Origin: Rhopalosiphum padi
Taxonomy: Eukaryota > Arthropoda > Insecta > Hemiptera > Aphididae
Assembly: GCF_020882245.1 (NCBI RefSeq)
Contig: NC_083599.1
Coordinates: 5,704,001-5,768,000, forward strand
Reading direction: 5' to 3'
DNA: 64,000 nucleotides
This document shows, in pieces, positions 20,501 through 31,920 of the stretch; positions within the stretch are counted from its first letter, which is position 1; each line of letters opens with the position of its first letter. The notes below the pieces were generated by a model that saw only the letters and a list, made by a program, of their open reading frames with translations, did not search any database and was not told where the DNA came from. Both the position numbers and the translations under genes were made by a program.

Positions 20501-22483
20501 ATGATCTTGACATAGCTAATTGCATTTCAGATAGCACAGATGGTGCATCAAACATGCAAGGTCAGTATGCAGGATTCACTACATGGCTTGAAAATAAATC
20601 TCCAGGACATATCCATACATGGTGTTACGCACACGTGCTGAATTTAGTTATGAAAGATACTAGTGAGACTAATGTGCCCTCCATTAGTTTATTTGGTCTG
20701 ATAAATAAATGTGCTGTATTTTTTCGTGAATCATATCGTAGAATGGACACCTGGGTTAATCAATTAGAAAAATGTCATTCAAAACAAAATTCATTAAAAC
20801 GTTTGATCAAAGCAAATTCAACACGATGGTGGTCAAAGAGTAATGCACTTAATAGAATTTTTGGCCAGTATGGAAATTCAGATACAGCACTGTTTGTAGA
20901 TTTAGTTCATTCATTATATTTAATATCGTCTTCAGAAAAATTTAATAAAAACACTAGATCTGATGCTTTGACATTACTTAACAGCTTAACTAAATTTGAG
21001 ATTATAATAACAGCCAATATTTATTTAAAAATATTTCAAACAACCAATCCTTTGTCCAACTATTTACAAACGTCTGGACTAGATTTTATGCAAGCTCATC
21101 GTTTAGTACGGTCGTCGATTGATACATTAAAAAAACAATCCAGATGTTTTGAAGATATATATGAAACTGCTAAAACTTTCGCAGTCATTCAAAACAGAAA
21201 GTTAGAAGAAATGGATTCTGAAGTTGAGGTAGAAACATCATTTTCGCTCACTAGATATCGTGGTAAAAAAGATAAATATAAAACTAAAACTACTGATGAA
21301 TTACCAACTGACGCAGCCCAACGATATAAAATAAGTGGTTTTAATTGCATAATGGATTCTATTATTTCAAGCTTACAGGAACGATTTACTAAGCACAAGG
21401 ACTTGTACACCGACATGTCATTGTTTGACCCTCGAAATTTTCCAATGAAACCTGAAAGTATTTCAGGAAAAAATATTTTTAAAAAAATAACTCAGCTTAT
21501 ATGTCAGCATTTGAGTGAAAATGAAAAGTCAGAGTTCGGTGATGATGAATCTCGTATGACAGAACGTATTGAAGTTTTATTACGAGATGAGTTAATAGAT
21601 TTTTCACAAAAATGGCCCAATATTAAGAAAACTATTCAAGATGAATATGAACACGAAAACCTCGATAATCCAGGTAAAATAATATACACTTAAGTATTCT
21701 GTAAATTAATAATTTATGGTTTTTATAGACAGTGGTGATGAAAATGATGAATCGGAGTCTGTAGTGAACGACGTATGCACTATAATTAAAAAGGAGTCTT
21801 GCAGAAATTGTTTGAGATGTTGTTTTACTTTATTACATAAGTATAATATGTATAGTAAAGCATATGTTATGCTATATAAAGCTTATAAAATATTATTAAC
21901 TTTATCCATTACGCAAGTAGCTTGTGAACGATCCTTCTCAAAATTAAAGCAGGTACATTACATTTTTAAATAATAAAATAAATATAAATTTATTTATTGA
22001 ATTTTGAATTGTTTATTATACTGTAAAAATGAATGCGATTTTATTTTTCAGGTGAAAACCGTTTATAGGAACAGTATGACACAGGACAACCTAGAAGCTT
22101 TTGTTTTAATGGCTACAGAAAAAAGTATTTTAAGTGATATACCATACCAAATTGTTATAGACCGTTTAGCCCAAAAAAGCAAAACACTCCATAAATTATT
22201 AATTCCTTGAGCTAATAAATAATCATTACCATGTATTTCTAAAATGTTTTATTTATCTTCTGTTAGTATTAATTATAATTTAAATATTCAACTGAGAAAA
22301 TGTCTGGTATTTCAAACGTAAGTGCTGTAATAGTGTATTAGATTAGGCCTTAGACAATATGTCAATATAATGATTAAGTAGTTCCGGCAACGCCGTCGAA
22401 AAGACCTTAGACAATGGTTTATGGGCGATGGGCCGCTTGAAAAAAAATTCCCGGGCCGCTCTGAAGGAGCCAGTCCGCCCCTG
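17523..22483 (+). mobile_element. autonomous-looking hAT transposon (ZMYM1-like transposase)
   Basis: Perfect 8-bp target duplication CCCCTCAA at 17515-17522 and 22484-22491. Terminal repeats CAGTGGCGGACTGGC on the left and CAGGGGCGGACTGGC inverted on the right, 14 of 15 matching. Length 4,961 bp. It has one three-exon transposase gene without any frame break. The long 5' non-coding stretch 17523-19128 is AT-rich and shows no gene. It is the innermost, and so the youngest, insertion of the nested stack. Confidence 0.92.
19129..22210 (+). CDS. hAT transposase, zinc finger MYM-type 1-like, three exons
   Basis: Exons 19129-21673, 21729-21952 and 22052-22210 join in phase to a 975-residue protein. 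GTAAAA/TAG and GTACAT/CAG introns. The N-terminus is basic (KKRKGG). Residues about 70-150 contain a 36-residue duplication (NPN-STN-LECEQTSI twice). A TTF-type finger follows (KWLTFSEAESKLFCSVC ... HEDTFCH), then DUF4371-type sequence with IQIDSTQDVS (first catalytic Asp) and DSTDGASNMQG, then the HIHTWCYAHVLNLV block. The hAT dimerisation domain ends the protein (LTLSITQVACERSFSKLK / NSMTQDNLEAFVL). The protein cuts and pastes the element as a dimer in the nucleus. The intact frame with intact ends indicates recent or current activity. Domesticated ZMYM1 genes look similar, but the terminal repeats show this is a transposon. Confidence 0.9.
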
Positions 22484-22552
22484 CCCCTCAAGCCGAGGGC
22501 CCGTGGCATTTGCACACATCGCACACATGTATGACACGCCACTGAATAGGAT

Positions 22553-24032
22553 TTAATATAATTATTTTCTAAAATACTATATAGGTATATTTATTTATTA
22601 TATAATATGGTAATAATGACCTAACTCCAAGACAGTAGTGTCATTTCAGTTTTTGTTTGACTAGTGCAACTATAGTTGCAAATCAATGTTCAATATTATA
22701 ATTTATAAAATGGCTTTAGTAATTAAAAATAATAATACTTCTTACAATTTTTAAATGTGCCGACTTAAGGTTGATGTAAATGTTAGACTAGGGCAAATTC
22801 CCAAGTTGACCCCCCTCAAATGACGCTCCAAGAATGCGTCAGATATTTATAGTGTTATGCAGTGCAAATTTCTGATTATGACCTTGTAAGGTTGATATCT
22901 TGGTGGGCTGTCGAGCTGGTGGCATGAATGTGGAAAAACATCCATGAGGGCAACAATCAGAAAAGAAGACTGTTTTTTTCCTACGGACTCACTATACAAG
23001 CCACAATGCGTATCCGTCGAGCGTATTCCGCCACGTACAAAATTATCTAAAAATGTAGGTATAAACGCGACATTTTTCGTCACCAGTATAGTCCATCCTA
23101 ATTTAATACAATGAAAATTAGGAGTTAGCGTTTTTATTATTCCGGTGTTCGTCCGCCAAAACGCAAGCCGACCAGCATTTTCCGCCGCGGATGAAAATGC
23201 GGCGTATGATATCCTTCATGTATAGCCCCGGCCTTAGACTTGTTTCATATGGACGCGTATCGTACGCGCGGGTTTTTAGTTAAGTTCACACGCGCCATAT
23301 CGGCGAGCAAAACGCGCCATCGTCGTGCAAGTAGACTTACATGACGTGAACATTGTGAACCCGTCAGGCACGGTGATTCACTGTGATTCTACTAACATAT
23401 TTTTGAAAGCCGATTATATTATATTATCATTATATATATATATATATATATAATATACTTAACTTATTCTTTAATTTTTTCTCTAATATTTTATACCTAA
23501 TTATAATTATATTTACAAAAATGTCAACTATAGTAACTACGAATTATTACGTTACTCGTTACTGAAACATATTAAAGACAAATAATATTTTTGTTATATA
23601 AATTATAAGTAATCTACGACTGTAGCTATTATGTACCATACGTCCATACACCACAAAATAGTATAATAATAATTTTATTTGTTCATGTTCAATGACGTCA
23701 TTATTATTTCTTATTAGTTATTATGTATTATATTTATAATTTATAAATAGTTTTTCCAAAAAGATCTACCAAAGCCATCGCACGGCGCACCACTACCTAC
23801 CCGCTTGCTATATTTGACCACAGAACAAAATATTATTGACCGATAACGGATAACAAATGTGGGATAAGATTATTTTTGTAGTTATTTTGAAGCGTTATTT
23901 CGTACACGTCTTGTCTCTTGTCTACGAGTCAACAATATTTTCCGTGTTCGTCACATTATTGGTGATATTTTACTTATTAAAATATAATATTATAATAATT
24001 ATAATATTTAATAATATTATCGTTTGATGGTT
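22553..24032. other. non-coding part of the EnSpm-like element
   Basis: Mostly AT-rich, no supported gene. A less AT-rich stretch at about 22790-23380 has only short open frames that I do not recognise. A (TA)n microsatellite lies at about 23430-23452. Some of this may be a further degraded insertion, but no ends are visible. Confidence 0.4.
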
Positions 24033-24452
24033 ATTTCATCAGTCGTTCTGTTCAATTCGTGTAATTGAAATTATAATTTGTAATCGTGTCAAGCCGTACA
24101 ATTTAACTTGTGGTAAGTACTTATTTATTAATTTTTAATGTCTAAGTGTCAATTTTTATATTATGCACACATCAATCCCAATAAAACACATATGATTTTA
24201 TATTTAAAAATAAAATTGTAATATTAACTATTTTAAGGTAGAATTTCATCAGTCGTTCTGTTCAATTTGTATTTCGTACGTTGTGTACTGACTCGTGTCA
24301 AGCCGTACAATTTAACTTGTGGTAAGTACTTATTTATTAATTTTTAATGTCTAAGTGTCAATTTTTTATGTTATGCACACATCAATCCCAATAAAATACT
24401 ATAGATATGATTTTATATTTAAAAATAAAATTGTAATTTTAACTATTAAAGT
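24033..24452 (+). repeat. tandem duplication of a leader exon/promoter region
   Basis: Two copies, 24033-24242 and 24243 to about 24452, offset 210 bases. Each contains TTTCATCAGTCGTTCTGTTC and AAGCCGTACAATTTAACTTG followed by a GTAAGT donor (24113 and 24322). The next acceptor is the TCAATAG just before the transposase ATG. So each copy looks like a non-coding first exon of the transposase gene. Confidence 0.65.
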
Positions 24453-24694
24453 TAAATTTCATAAAAAATCATTCGTATAGGAAATGTATACAGTGTACTT
24501 ACATTTAAATTTAATATGGCATGAATATTAAATATAATGTTAAAAAAATAAAAGCAATTTATTCATATAGCTAGGCTAATTATTTTTTTTTATTTGAAAC
24601 GTATAACTTAAAAATTTGGTTTTATTTATTTCTACTGTAACCTTTTTAGTGGTTCAAGTACTTAAGGTCTATTTTCTTTTTATCAATAGAAACC

Positions 24695-26758
24695 ATGTCA
24701 TTTCATAAAAAGTCCAACTTGAGTATTCGGTCTAAAAGGAGAAGAGTTGAAGAAGAACTGAATAGCATACCACTGTTATCATCTAATGATACTCAAAATG
24801 TTCCTTCTATGTCCAATCTAAATTTAAATCTTAATGACTGTACATTTATGCCTTTATCTGATAGTGTGATTGATATACCAGAAACTAATTTCTCTTTTGA
24901 TACCAATTCTGATGTACAAAATAATTTAAATATTAGTTTTGATTCAGATGTTAGTTATAATAATTGGTATTCATCAGATGAAAGTAGTGTTTCAATTTCA
25001 TTAAATGATAATATTAAATCTGATCAAGCATTTTTATCATTCATTGGAGAATGGGCTATTAAATACAAAATAAGTCATATTGCTCTTAATGGTTTATTAA
25101 GTGTTTTACAACAACATAAATGTTTTCAATCAATACCTAAAGATTCAAGAACTATTTTGCATTCCAAACCAATAGATGTTTCTAATTTGCACAAAGTCGA
25201 ACCCGGAGAGTATTATCATTTTGGTCTATCTACTGGAATAAAAAGAAATATTCCTAGTAGTCTATTACAAAATGATAATATGTCAGTTATCCAAATTGTT
25301 GCTGGTGTGGATGGCCTCCCGTTATTTAAAAGTAGCCCAGAACAATTTTGGCCAATATTGGCTTATATACGCCCTAAAAGTGATGTGTTTCCAATAGGCA
25401 TTTATTATGGGAAAGAAAAACCTTTAGACAGCAATAATTTTTTAAAATATTTTGTCGAGGAAGCAAATGATTTAATAAGCAATGGTATAGAAATTGATAA
25501 CAAAGTTTTTAAAATTGAAATCCATACTTTATGTTGTGACGCACCTGCCAAATCTTTCTTATTAAAAATCAAAGGACATTCTGGTTTCTTTTCATGCTCA
25601 AGGTGTTACTTGCTTAACCGAATATGTTTTCCATACACATCACCAGATAGACAGCCTCATAAAAGAAGTCATCAGAATTATATTACTCAATCCAAAGAAG
25701 AGCATCATATTGGAAACATTTCTATTTTAAGTACTTTAACAAACTTTAATTGTGTCAATGATTTTTCTCTAGACTACCAACATTTAGTGTGTTTAGGTGT
25801 TGTCAGAAAATTAATTTTATTATGGGTAAAGGGGCCAATTCCAATACGTTATGCATAATGGAAAATAAAAGAAATATCAAAGGCATTGGTAAGCTTAAAA
25901 ACTAACATACCCTGTGAAATGGCTAGAAAACCAAGAAGCCTAGAACTCATTAATCGTTGGAAATCTACAGAATTACGTATGTTTATAATTTATTTAGGTT
26001 GTACTGTTACTAAACCAGTATTATCTAATAAACATTGGACACACTTATTTAATTTGAGTTTGGCGATGATTATCTTATTGAGCCCTGATTATGGTTGTCA
26101 TCTTAGTATAGCACAAAAATTGTTGAGTAATTTTGTAAAGAACTTTGAAATTTTGTATGGTCGTCATCTCATATCTCACAATGTGCATGGATTAACTCAT
26201 TTATGTGATGATTATATTAAATTTGGTGCATTGGATAATTGTTCGACATTTCCATTTGAGAACTATATGAGTACTCTTAAAAACCTTATAAGGAAACCAG
26301 ATAAACCCCTCATTCAAGTTATTAAAAGGTTTAATGAAATTCATGCACTAAAATCAAATTCTCAAAAAGAAGAAAAACTATTTAAATGTACTGGCCTTCA
26401 TAGTAGCGGACCACTTATAGAAAATATGGAAGGTTTGCAGTATACAACACTTAAGATGGAGAAATATACTATTAAAACACACATTCAAGCCGATAGATAT
26501 CTTTTAACTAATAATAATAAAATTGTTAAAGTTTTTAATATAGTTGAACACAAAAGTTCTATACATTTAATTTGTAGGCAATTTGAGGACACAAGTATAT
26601 TGTTCGATAAACCTATTAAATCTACAGAGTTAGATATCTATATTGTTGACAAATTGAGTGATACATTAGTCTGTTATTCCATTAACAATATAAAAAAAAA
26701 ATTGATTGTATTACCTTCAGATAATAATTTAGTTGCTTTTCCTTTAATTCACACTTAA
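24695..26758 (+). pseudogene. tnp2/EnSpm-like transposase with one in-frame stop
   Basis: A 687-residue frame from ATG 24695, preceded by a TCAATAG acceptor, interrupted once by TAA at 25856-25858 (GCA TAA TGG) and otherwise open to 26758. Catalytic-type acids: GVDGLPLF (Asp 206), CCDAPAKSF (Asp 282) and LDYQHLVCLG (Asp 360). A C-x2-C pair follows the second (FSCSRC), as in the Transposase_21 family of CACTA elements. Downstream an HNVHGLTHLCDDY segment and FENYMSTLKNLIR resemble the C-terminal helical part of the family. It would recognise and cut the CCCAGATAGCA ends. The single stop makes this copy probably inactive, unless it is read through or a sequence error. Confidence 0.75.
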
Positions 26759-26785
26759 TTCTTACAGTGCACAAATCTTACAATC

Positions 26786-28843
26786 ATGTGGTCAGTTATT
26801 AATTTTATTAATGACAATACTGTTGAAGTTGTACCATCGTTTTGGGTCCACAAAACTAATTGTGCATGGCCAAAAAAAAATGCAGCACATTTTATAAAAC
26901 GAAGAATTCCTCCAAATAAATTTGATTTTAACTACTTACCAGCCAAAAAAATGTGTAATGATTTAGGTAATATAAATTGAAAATATTTTTGTGACTGTGA
27001 AGTTAATTTTTTTATTTATATTACAGATGACAATATTATAGCTAAACAAAAAGCAAAAGCATCTGAAGATACTTCAAATATTTCGTCTTCAAATGAAACT
27101 TATGAGGAAAGACTCACACGGTTCCAAAAAACCAAGAAAAAGGTTATGAAAAATAATTTAAAAATTAAAGAGAAACTTAAGTGGAACACCAGTTCTTTAG
27201 AAAGCCCAAGTAATTTTTATTTATGTTTTTTTTTTTGTTTATATATACCATTTAATTTACCTATACTTGATATATTTTTTAGCTTCATCTATCGATGAAG
27301 AAGAAGACAGTTCAGAAAAAGATCCAGGCTATTCTAAAAATGTTATTTGTGAGAAAAATACTATAATACATGGTAATACAATTTTTTTGTAATATTTTTA
27401 TTAGTTTTGTATTTATTTTATATAATATATTATATTCTTATAACAGATAATTATTGTTAATCCAAATTTAAAAATTATTCTTTGTAATTAAATCATTCAA
27501 ATAATAGTTATATTTTTATTTTACAGAAACACCACCTTCTAAGCAAAAATTAATCTCTAAAGATCTTCCACAAACTTTTCCTGGTACATCATTTAAGAGA
27601 AAACTAGACTTTAGTACAATGAACAAATGCAAATCTCTGAGCCCAAAACCTAAAATGTCTAGTAAGTTAGTTGATATGGTATTGAAATTTCTTTCCTACA
27701 TAATTTGAAGATATACAAAATATTTATTTTATACTAATTTGTTTTAGATGCAATCAATTTTGATGAAGTAGAGAAGATAATAACAACTTCATCATCGCCA
27801 TTCAAAGTAACAGTCAGTAATTCTATTCCGCATTCTAATAATGGTAAGTACAATAACTTAAAATGATAATATTATATTTCTTTTTTAATTTTCATATCTT
27901 AAATAAGTTAAAAACAATAAAACACCTTCAGTATATAACAATATTCTGGATAAAAATTCATAGATATGTACTTAGTTAACGGCTTTATATCTGGCTTTAT
28001 ACCTCATACGTGTATCTGGATTTAATGATCTAATTCTCTAAGTCCCTTGAAGATCATTTAAACAAATACTATAGTCTACAGTATTTAAAGTAAATTCACA
28101 TACATTTATTAAATAGAAAGTCTTATTATAATTAAAATAAAATATACTTTGTCATTTATGTTTATATTTTTTAATTATTTAGATATTTTAACCAAAATCA
28201 ATCGAACAACATTAAATACATGGTATGAAATAAAAGGGTTAGTAGAAAGGATTGAAAGTCTCGAGAATGCACTTTTAAACAAAGGTTTCAAAGAAGTTTT
28301 CAATGATGATTTGGAGAATGGTTTAATATTTTCACTACCTCTATCAAATGAGGAAGAATTGGAAATCTTTGAAAAAAAACTTCTAGATACAGCATTTAAC
28401 AAAAAATTGGTATAAAATTAATATAATTTAATATTATAAATTTGTAGGATATTATTGTATATAAATATTTTTAGATTTCAGAATTATCTCGTTTGGTGCG
28501 TGGAACTCTACCAAGCACAGTACGTTCCATCATGCGATATATGTTTAAAGACCAACTATTAGAACAATATAGTTTCAAAGGCCAGAAAAAAAAAAAAGTA
28601 TTTTATACTTTAAAATGTTGTTCAGTTATTTTTGGTGAGTAAAATAAAAATCACTTAAAATAGATGTTAAATCATATAGAATTATTAATTGTTTGTTTTT
28701 AACATTATATTTTGATTATAGACTCTATTAAAAAAATTAACAAATTTCAAAACTTCAATTCAATTGATGTGGAGACACCGATCAAAGTATTCATTGCTGG
28801 GGCCAAATTCAGAAATAATAAGACAGAACCTTCTGAATTTTAA
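26786..28843 (+). CDS. DUF4806-domain protein, eight exons, second gene of the EnSpm-like element
   Basis: Exons 26786-26966, 27027-27209, 27283-27372, 27527-27661, 27748-27843, 28183-28409, 28475-28634 and 28722-28843. All have GT/AG borders and phases that join to 397 residues without a stop. The N-terminus starts MWSVINFIND and has WPKKNAAHFIKRR, a short conserved opening seen in DUF4806 proteins. The middle is Ser/Lys rich and probably disordered. The DUF4806 domain covers about residues 270-365: LPLSNEEELEIFEKKLLD, then TVRSIMRYMFKDQLLEQYSF-KGQKKKKVF. The function of DUF4806 is not known. Its position beside a transposase suggests an accessory DNA-binding protein, in the way CACTA elements carry a second gene. 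I see no defect. Confidence 0.85.
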
Positions 28844-29604
28844 TTTAAAAAAAATTGTCAATTTAAATATTTGATATGATTTCTAATTGTAAAATATGCA
28901 ATTAAAATTTTATATTTGTATTTTAATTAAATATTATGTTTAAAGAATATACTCTATATGTATATATATTATGATTATGAACATTTATTTAACTATAAAA
29001 TCCAAGGCACTAATTATAATGCCAATAATCATCGATCAAAATGTGTGGGAAATGAAATGACGACGAGGAGAGTGGTTAGGACTATAACAAGGAGCTTTAC
29101 AAAATTATACTTGAACTTCTTATAACACACTTATACATTCTTTTTAGGTCATAAATATTTTTATTTATAAAATGATTAAAATACTGAAGAGAAACTTTAA
29201 GTATAAATTAAGAAAAATATAATTACATTTAATATTATTGATATATTATTATAATATTAACAGAATATAATTCAATTTTTTTTATATATTAATAACATGA
29301 AAATAATATTTAATCAATATTACAATGGTATTGTTTTATTATTATTTAATATTTAACGTTTTAAATACAACTAAAATGTATTGTTAAATAATTATTTTTT
29401 GAAAATAATATAATGATATTACAATTTTATTATTTCATAATTATTATTTTGGTAATATTTTATTAATGTAAAACTCGCGGCCAACCGTCATTTTATAATC
29501 ATTTTTTAAACATTTTTTCAACAAAAATTATAAAGAAAAATAATATTTATCGAATGATATCATACGAAACATAATATCAAATAAATGATAAAAAAATCTA
29601 TTTT
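28844..29604. other. 3' non-coding and subterminal region of the EnSpm-like element
   Basis: AT-rich, no gene. Many AATATT, TAATATT and ATAATA words like those at the opposite end, ending in the inverted CCCAGATAGCA. Confidence 0.5.
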
Positions 29605-31269
29605 TGCTATCTGGGAAATGAAATATTAATTATAATTGTTTTTTAGAATTTGTTGCCAAACGCTACATATTTACAGGGATACAACCCCGCCATACACCTA
29701 CTCCGTCGCGGGTTAAGTGATGTCGGGGTTGTCACTTGGCTGCTACTCGGTGGCCGGTCTGTAAATAAAAGCGGAGTGTCATTAGTCAGGAAAGTCAGCG
29801 ACGTTGGTTCGCAATTCGTATCGTCTATGTCCAACTTTCTTTCGGATACCGTGACCGGGTGTGGCGTCCGTCTTGAAAGCGTTGTCACAGGCGAAAACTC
29901 ATCTTTCGTATTATCACTAATGGCGACGTATGGCTCTCGTTTATTGGAGTTTTGTGTTAAACAGCAATTATTAGTTTTCTCTACTGGCTATTTTATGTTG
30001 ATTCCAGAATAGTTTCAGTTCTTCGACGGATTAATAAATCCATTGACGTTGCACATAAGCATAAATTCGAGAGGAATGTTCGTATATGTTTTTCAATATT
30101 TTCTATTGGATTAATGTCGTTTATGTTTGCCTTAAAAAAATGATTATTTTATGGTTTTATTTTTAGTTGTTATCCGAGATTTATGACTTGGAGATAATTT
30201 TGAGATTTCACGTGTTTGGTGAATATCAATTTTTGGATTCTGTCCGCTTGTCGTTGTTATTTCCCTGCAAACAGATTGTACCGGGCCGTGGCCGGAAAAG
30301 TCGACGTGACGCTGACGGGTTTGTGAGGTATAATCCATCAGCAGTTGGCAAGAACGTGAACTTTAGCAATTTTAATCTTTTTGGTCATGTGCCAATTGGT
30401 TTGTTTGTTAGAAAAGATTTATGCCGCTTAATGGAAATACTAAAGAATGATATTTTCCATTCTTCTGCTAACGAGGTGAGTTTGATTGTTGTTATTCTTT
30501 TGTATTTTATGACTTTTTTTTATATATCGTTTATGCTTAGGCTGCTGAACAATGGTCGTTGTTGTTGTATAATATGATTTCTGGTGAATGTGGTATGGGG
30601 ACTGCAGTGAAGTCGACTAACTGTTTTTCCATAAAGAGACTTGTTCGGGATTATGGCAGTGGATCTTGTGACAGTTCTCTGGGAAAACTGTCAGTCGCCC
30701 GTAATATTTCTTTTGAAGACGTTTTTGCCAGGCTGACTGATCCCCATAGCTACAGGCTAGACATAGTTAAATCAATTTTTGAGAAAAGGGATGATTTTCA
30801 TGCCGTAAAATTGAGGTTGTCCGCGGTGATTAGACACTGTTAAGTTATACCAGCGATGTATGTGTTCCCCAATAATACCAATAGCAAATCGTAAGTGTCC
30901 ATTATATGTTTTGTTTTGTTTTATTTTGTTGATGTTTCGATAATTTCTAGATGTGACTGGGTGTTCGTGGGCATTGATGATCCGAAGTCGAAAATCGTTA
31001 TTTCGACAAAGGCTGAAATGGTGGAAGCTAATCGATATCATCTTTTAAGCAGGAAAAAAATCGACTTTTTTAATGTATGATAATATAATGTTTTATTTGT
31101 TTTTACAAATTCAGTTGTCTGAATTGTGTACGACGTTTAATTATTTTTTTTTTTTTTTTTAGGATTCTTCAAATAGTCCTAAGTTTGATCCAAATGTCGG
31201 GGTTAACGTGAGCGAATGCTCTGATGTATGTATATTAAGACGTAAATCCGTCTCCAGACCATCGTGCAT

Positions 31270-31532
31270 CATCACTGCCTTCGCCGACCGAATATTTGAC
31301 GTTTGGTCTAAATGCGCTAAAATTTAGATCCCCGACAAGGGTTAAGTATTCTTCAGAAGAAGAGAAAGTGCTCAGACGACTCATTCTGACTAACGATGGG
31401 ATTCTTAACACTACCGAAGGTTTAATGAAGTTGTTGAAGACATCGCCCTTCAACAAGATCCATAAAAGGTCATTGGTATCGATTAGGACCAAGGTTAGGG
31501 ACCTGAATAAAAAGATATGGTACGAAGGTTAG
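31270..31532 (+). CDS. short Myb/SANT-like ORF, unit C
   Basis: Identical in protein sequence to the unit B copy. No convincing start codon. Confidence 0.3.
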
Positions 31533-31573
31533 ATATTGTTTAATTTTTTTTTTTTTTCTCACATCCGTGAAAA

Positions 31574-31920
31574 GTGGATTAGGCCTACTGGGGAAACCAC
31601 TTAAAAAAAACGCACCATTTGCTGTACCTCAAGGGTGGTGTGGAAATCAGCACGTCAGGTTAGGTTAGGTTAGGTTAGGTTCCCCCCCCCCCCCCGACGG
31701 AACCCACCTTGCCGTGGTGGGGGGGCTCACGGGCCATTCACTTGGTCCGTGCTAAGAGGTTCCACCTATAGCACCGACACTTGTCTTAGGTGGCTGGTGT
31801 CGGATGGTCAGGCCCGCCTGCCATACAACGGCAAACGGACCAAGCCGACCCAGACCTAACACGTTGGGGCCGGCAGGACTGGTTCTCCTGCTACCTACAG
31901 CAAATGGGCGTAGAAAAAAG
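31574..31920 (+). repeat. junction cassette, unit C (C14)
   Basis: Hairpin block from 31574, telomeric tract 31658-31681, fourteen C, then the SART-like 5' UTR fragment. A T to A change after GGATGGTC is shared with units D and E. Confidence 0.85.

Larger units (their letters stand above)
17259..22552. mobile_element. non-autonomous hAT MITE (17267-22544) with 8-bp duplication, split by a full hAT
   Basis: Target duplication AATAGGAT at 17259-17266 and 22545-22552, both perfect. The element ends are CAGTGGCGGTTTATAC on the left and, inverted, CAGTGGCGTGTCATAC on the right. Without the inserted hAT (17523-22483) and its extra duplication it is about 310 bp and non-coding. The CAGTGGCG terminus is nearly the same as that of the full hAT inside it, so it could be mobilised by a related transposase. 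Confidence 0.88.
16869..29615 (+). mobile_element. EnSpm/CACTA-like DNA transposon, two genes, carrying nested hAT elements
   Basis: Terminal inverted repeats CCCAGATAGCA at 16869-16879 and 29605-29615. Comparison with uninterrupted units shows a 2-bp duplication: five A become four plus three. Without nested DNA the element is about 7.46 kb. The ends are very AT-rich with many AATATT/ATAATATT-type words, as expected for subterminal binding repeats. It encodes a tnp2-like transposase with a stop codon (24695-26758) and an intact eight-exon DUF4806 gene (26786-28843). Assignment to EnSpm/CMC rests on the transposase motifs and the 2-bp duplication. The termini are not the classical CACTA, so the exact family is open. 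Confidence 0.75.
16210..31225 (+). pseudogene. decayed multi-exon gene, unit B, split by nested transposons
   Basis: Exons as in unit A, with the second intron (after the GYFKGNPKPEHR exon) interrupted at 16868/29616 by the EnSpm-like element. The parts are 16210-16868 and 29616-31225. The frame change near 29970-29995 and the TAA at 30841-30843 are the same as in unit A. It has unit-specific changes such as FGEYQF for FGESQF and DTVTG for DAVTG. Confidence 0.85.

Noticed and set aside
22847..23083. Minus-strand short frame (CGLYSESVGKKQSSF...) inside the EnSpm-like element
   Set aside because: Faintly resembles transposase text, but it is only 78 codons with no partner exons or motifs I can name.
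23430..23452. (TA)n run as a Tc1/mariner target or origin signal
   Set aside because: A simple microsatellite; no element ends or duplication next to it.
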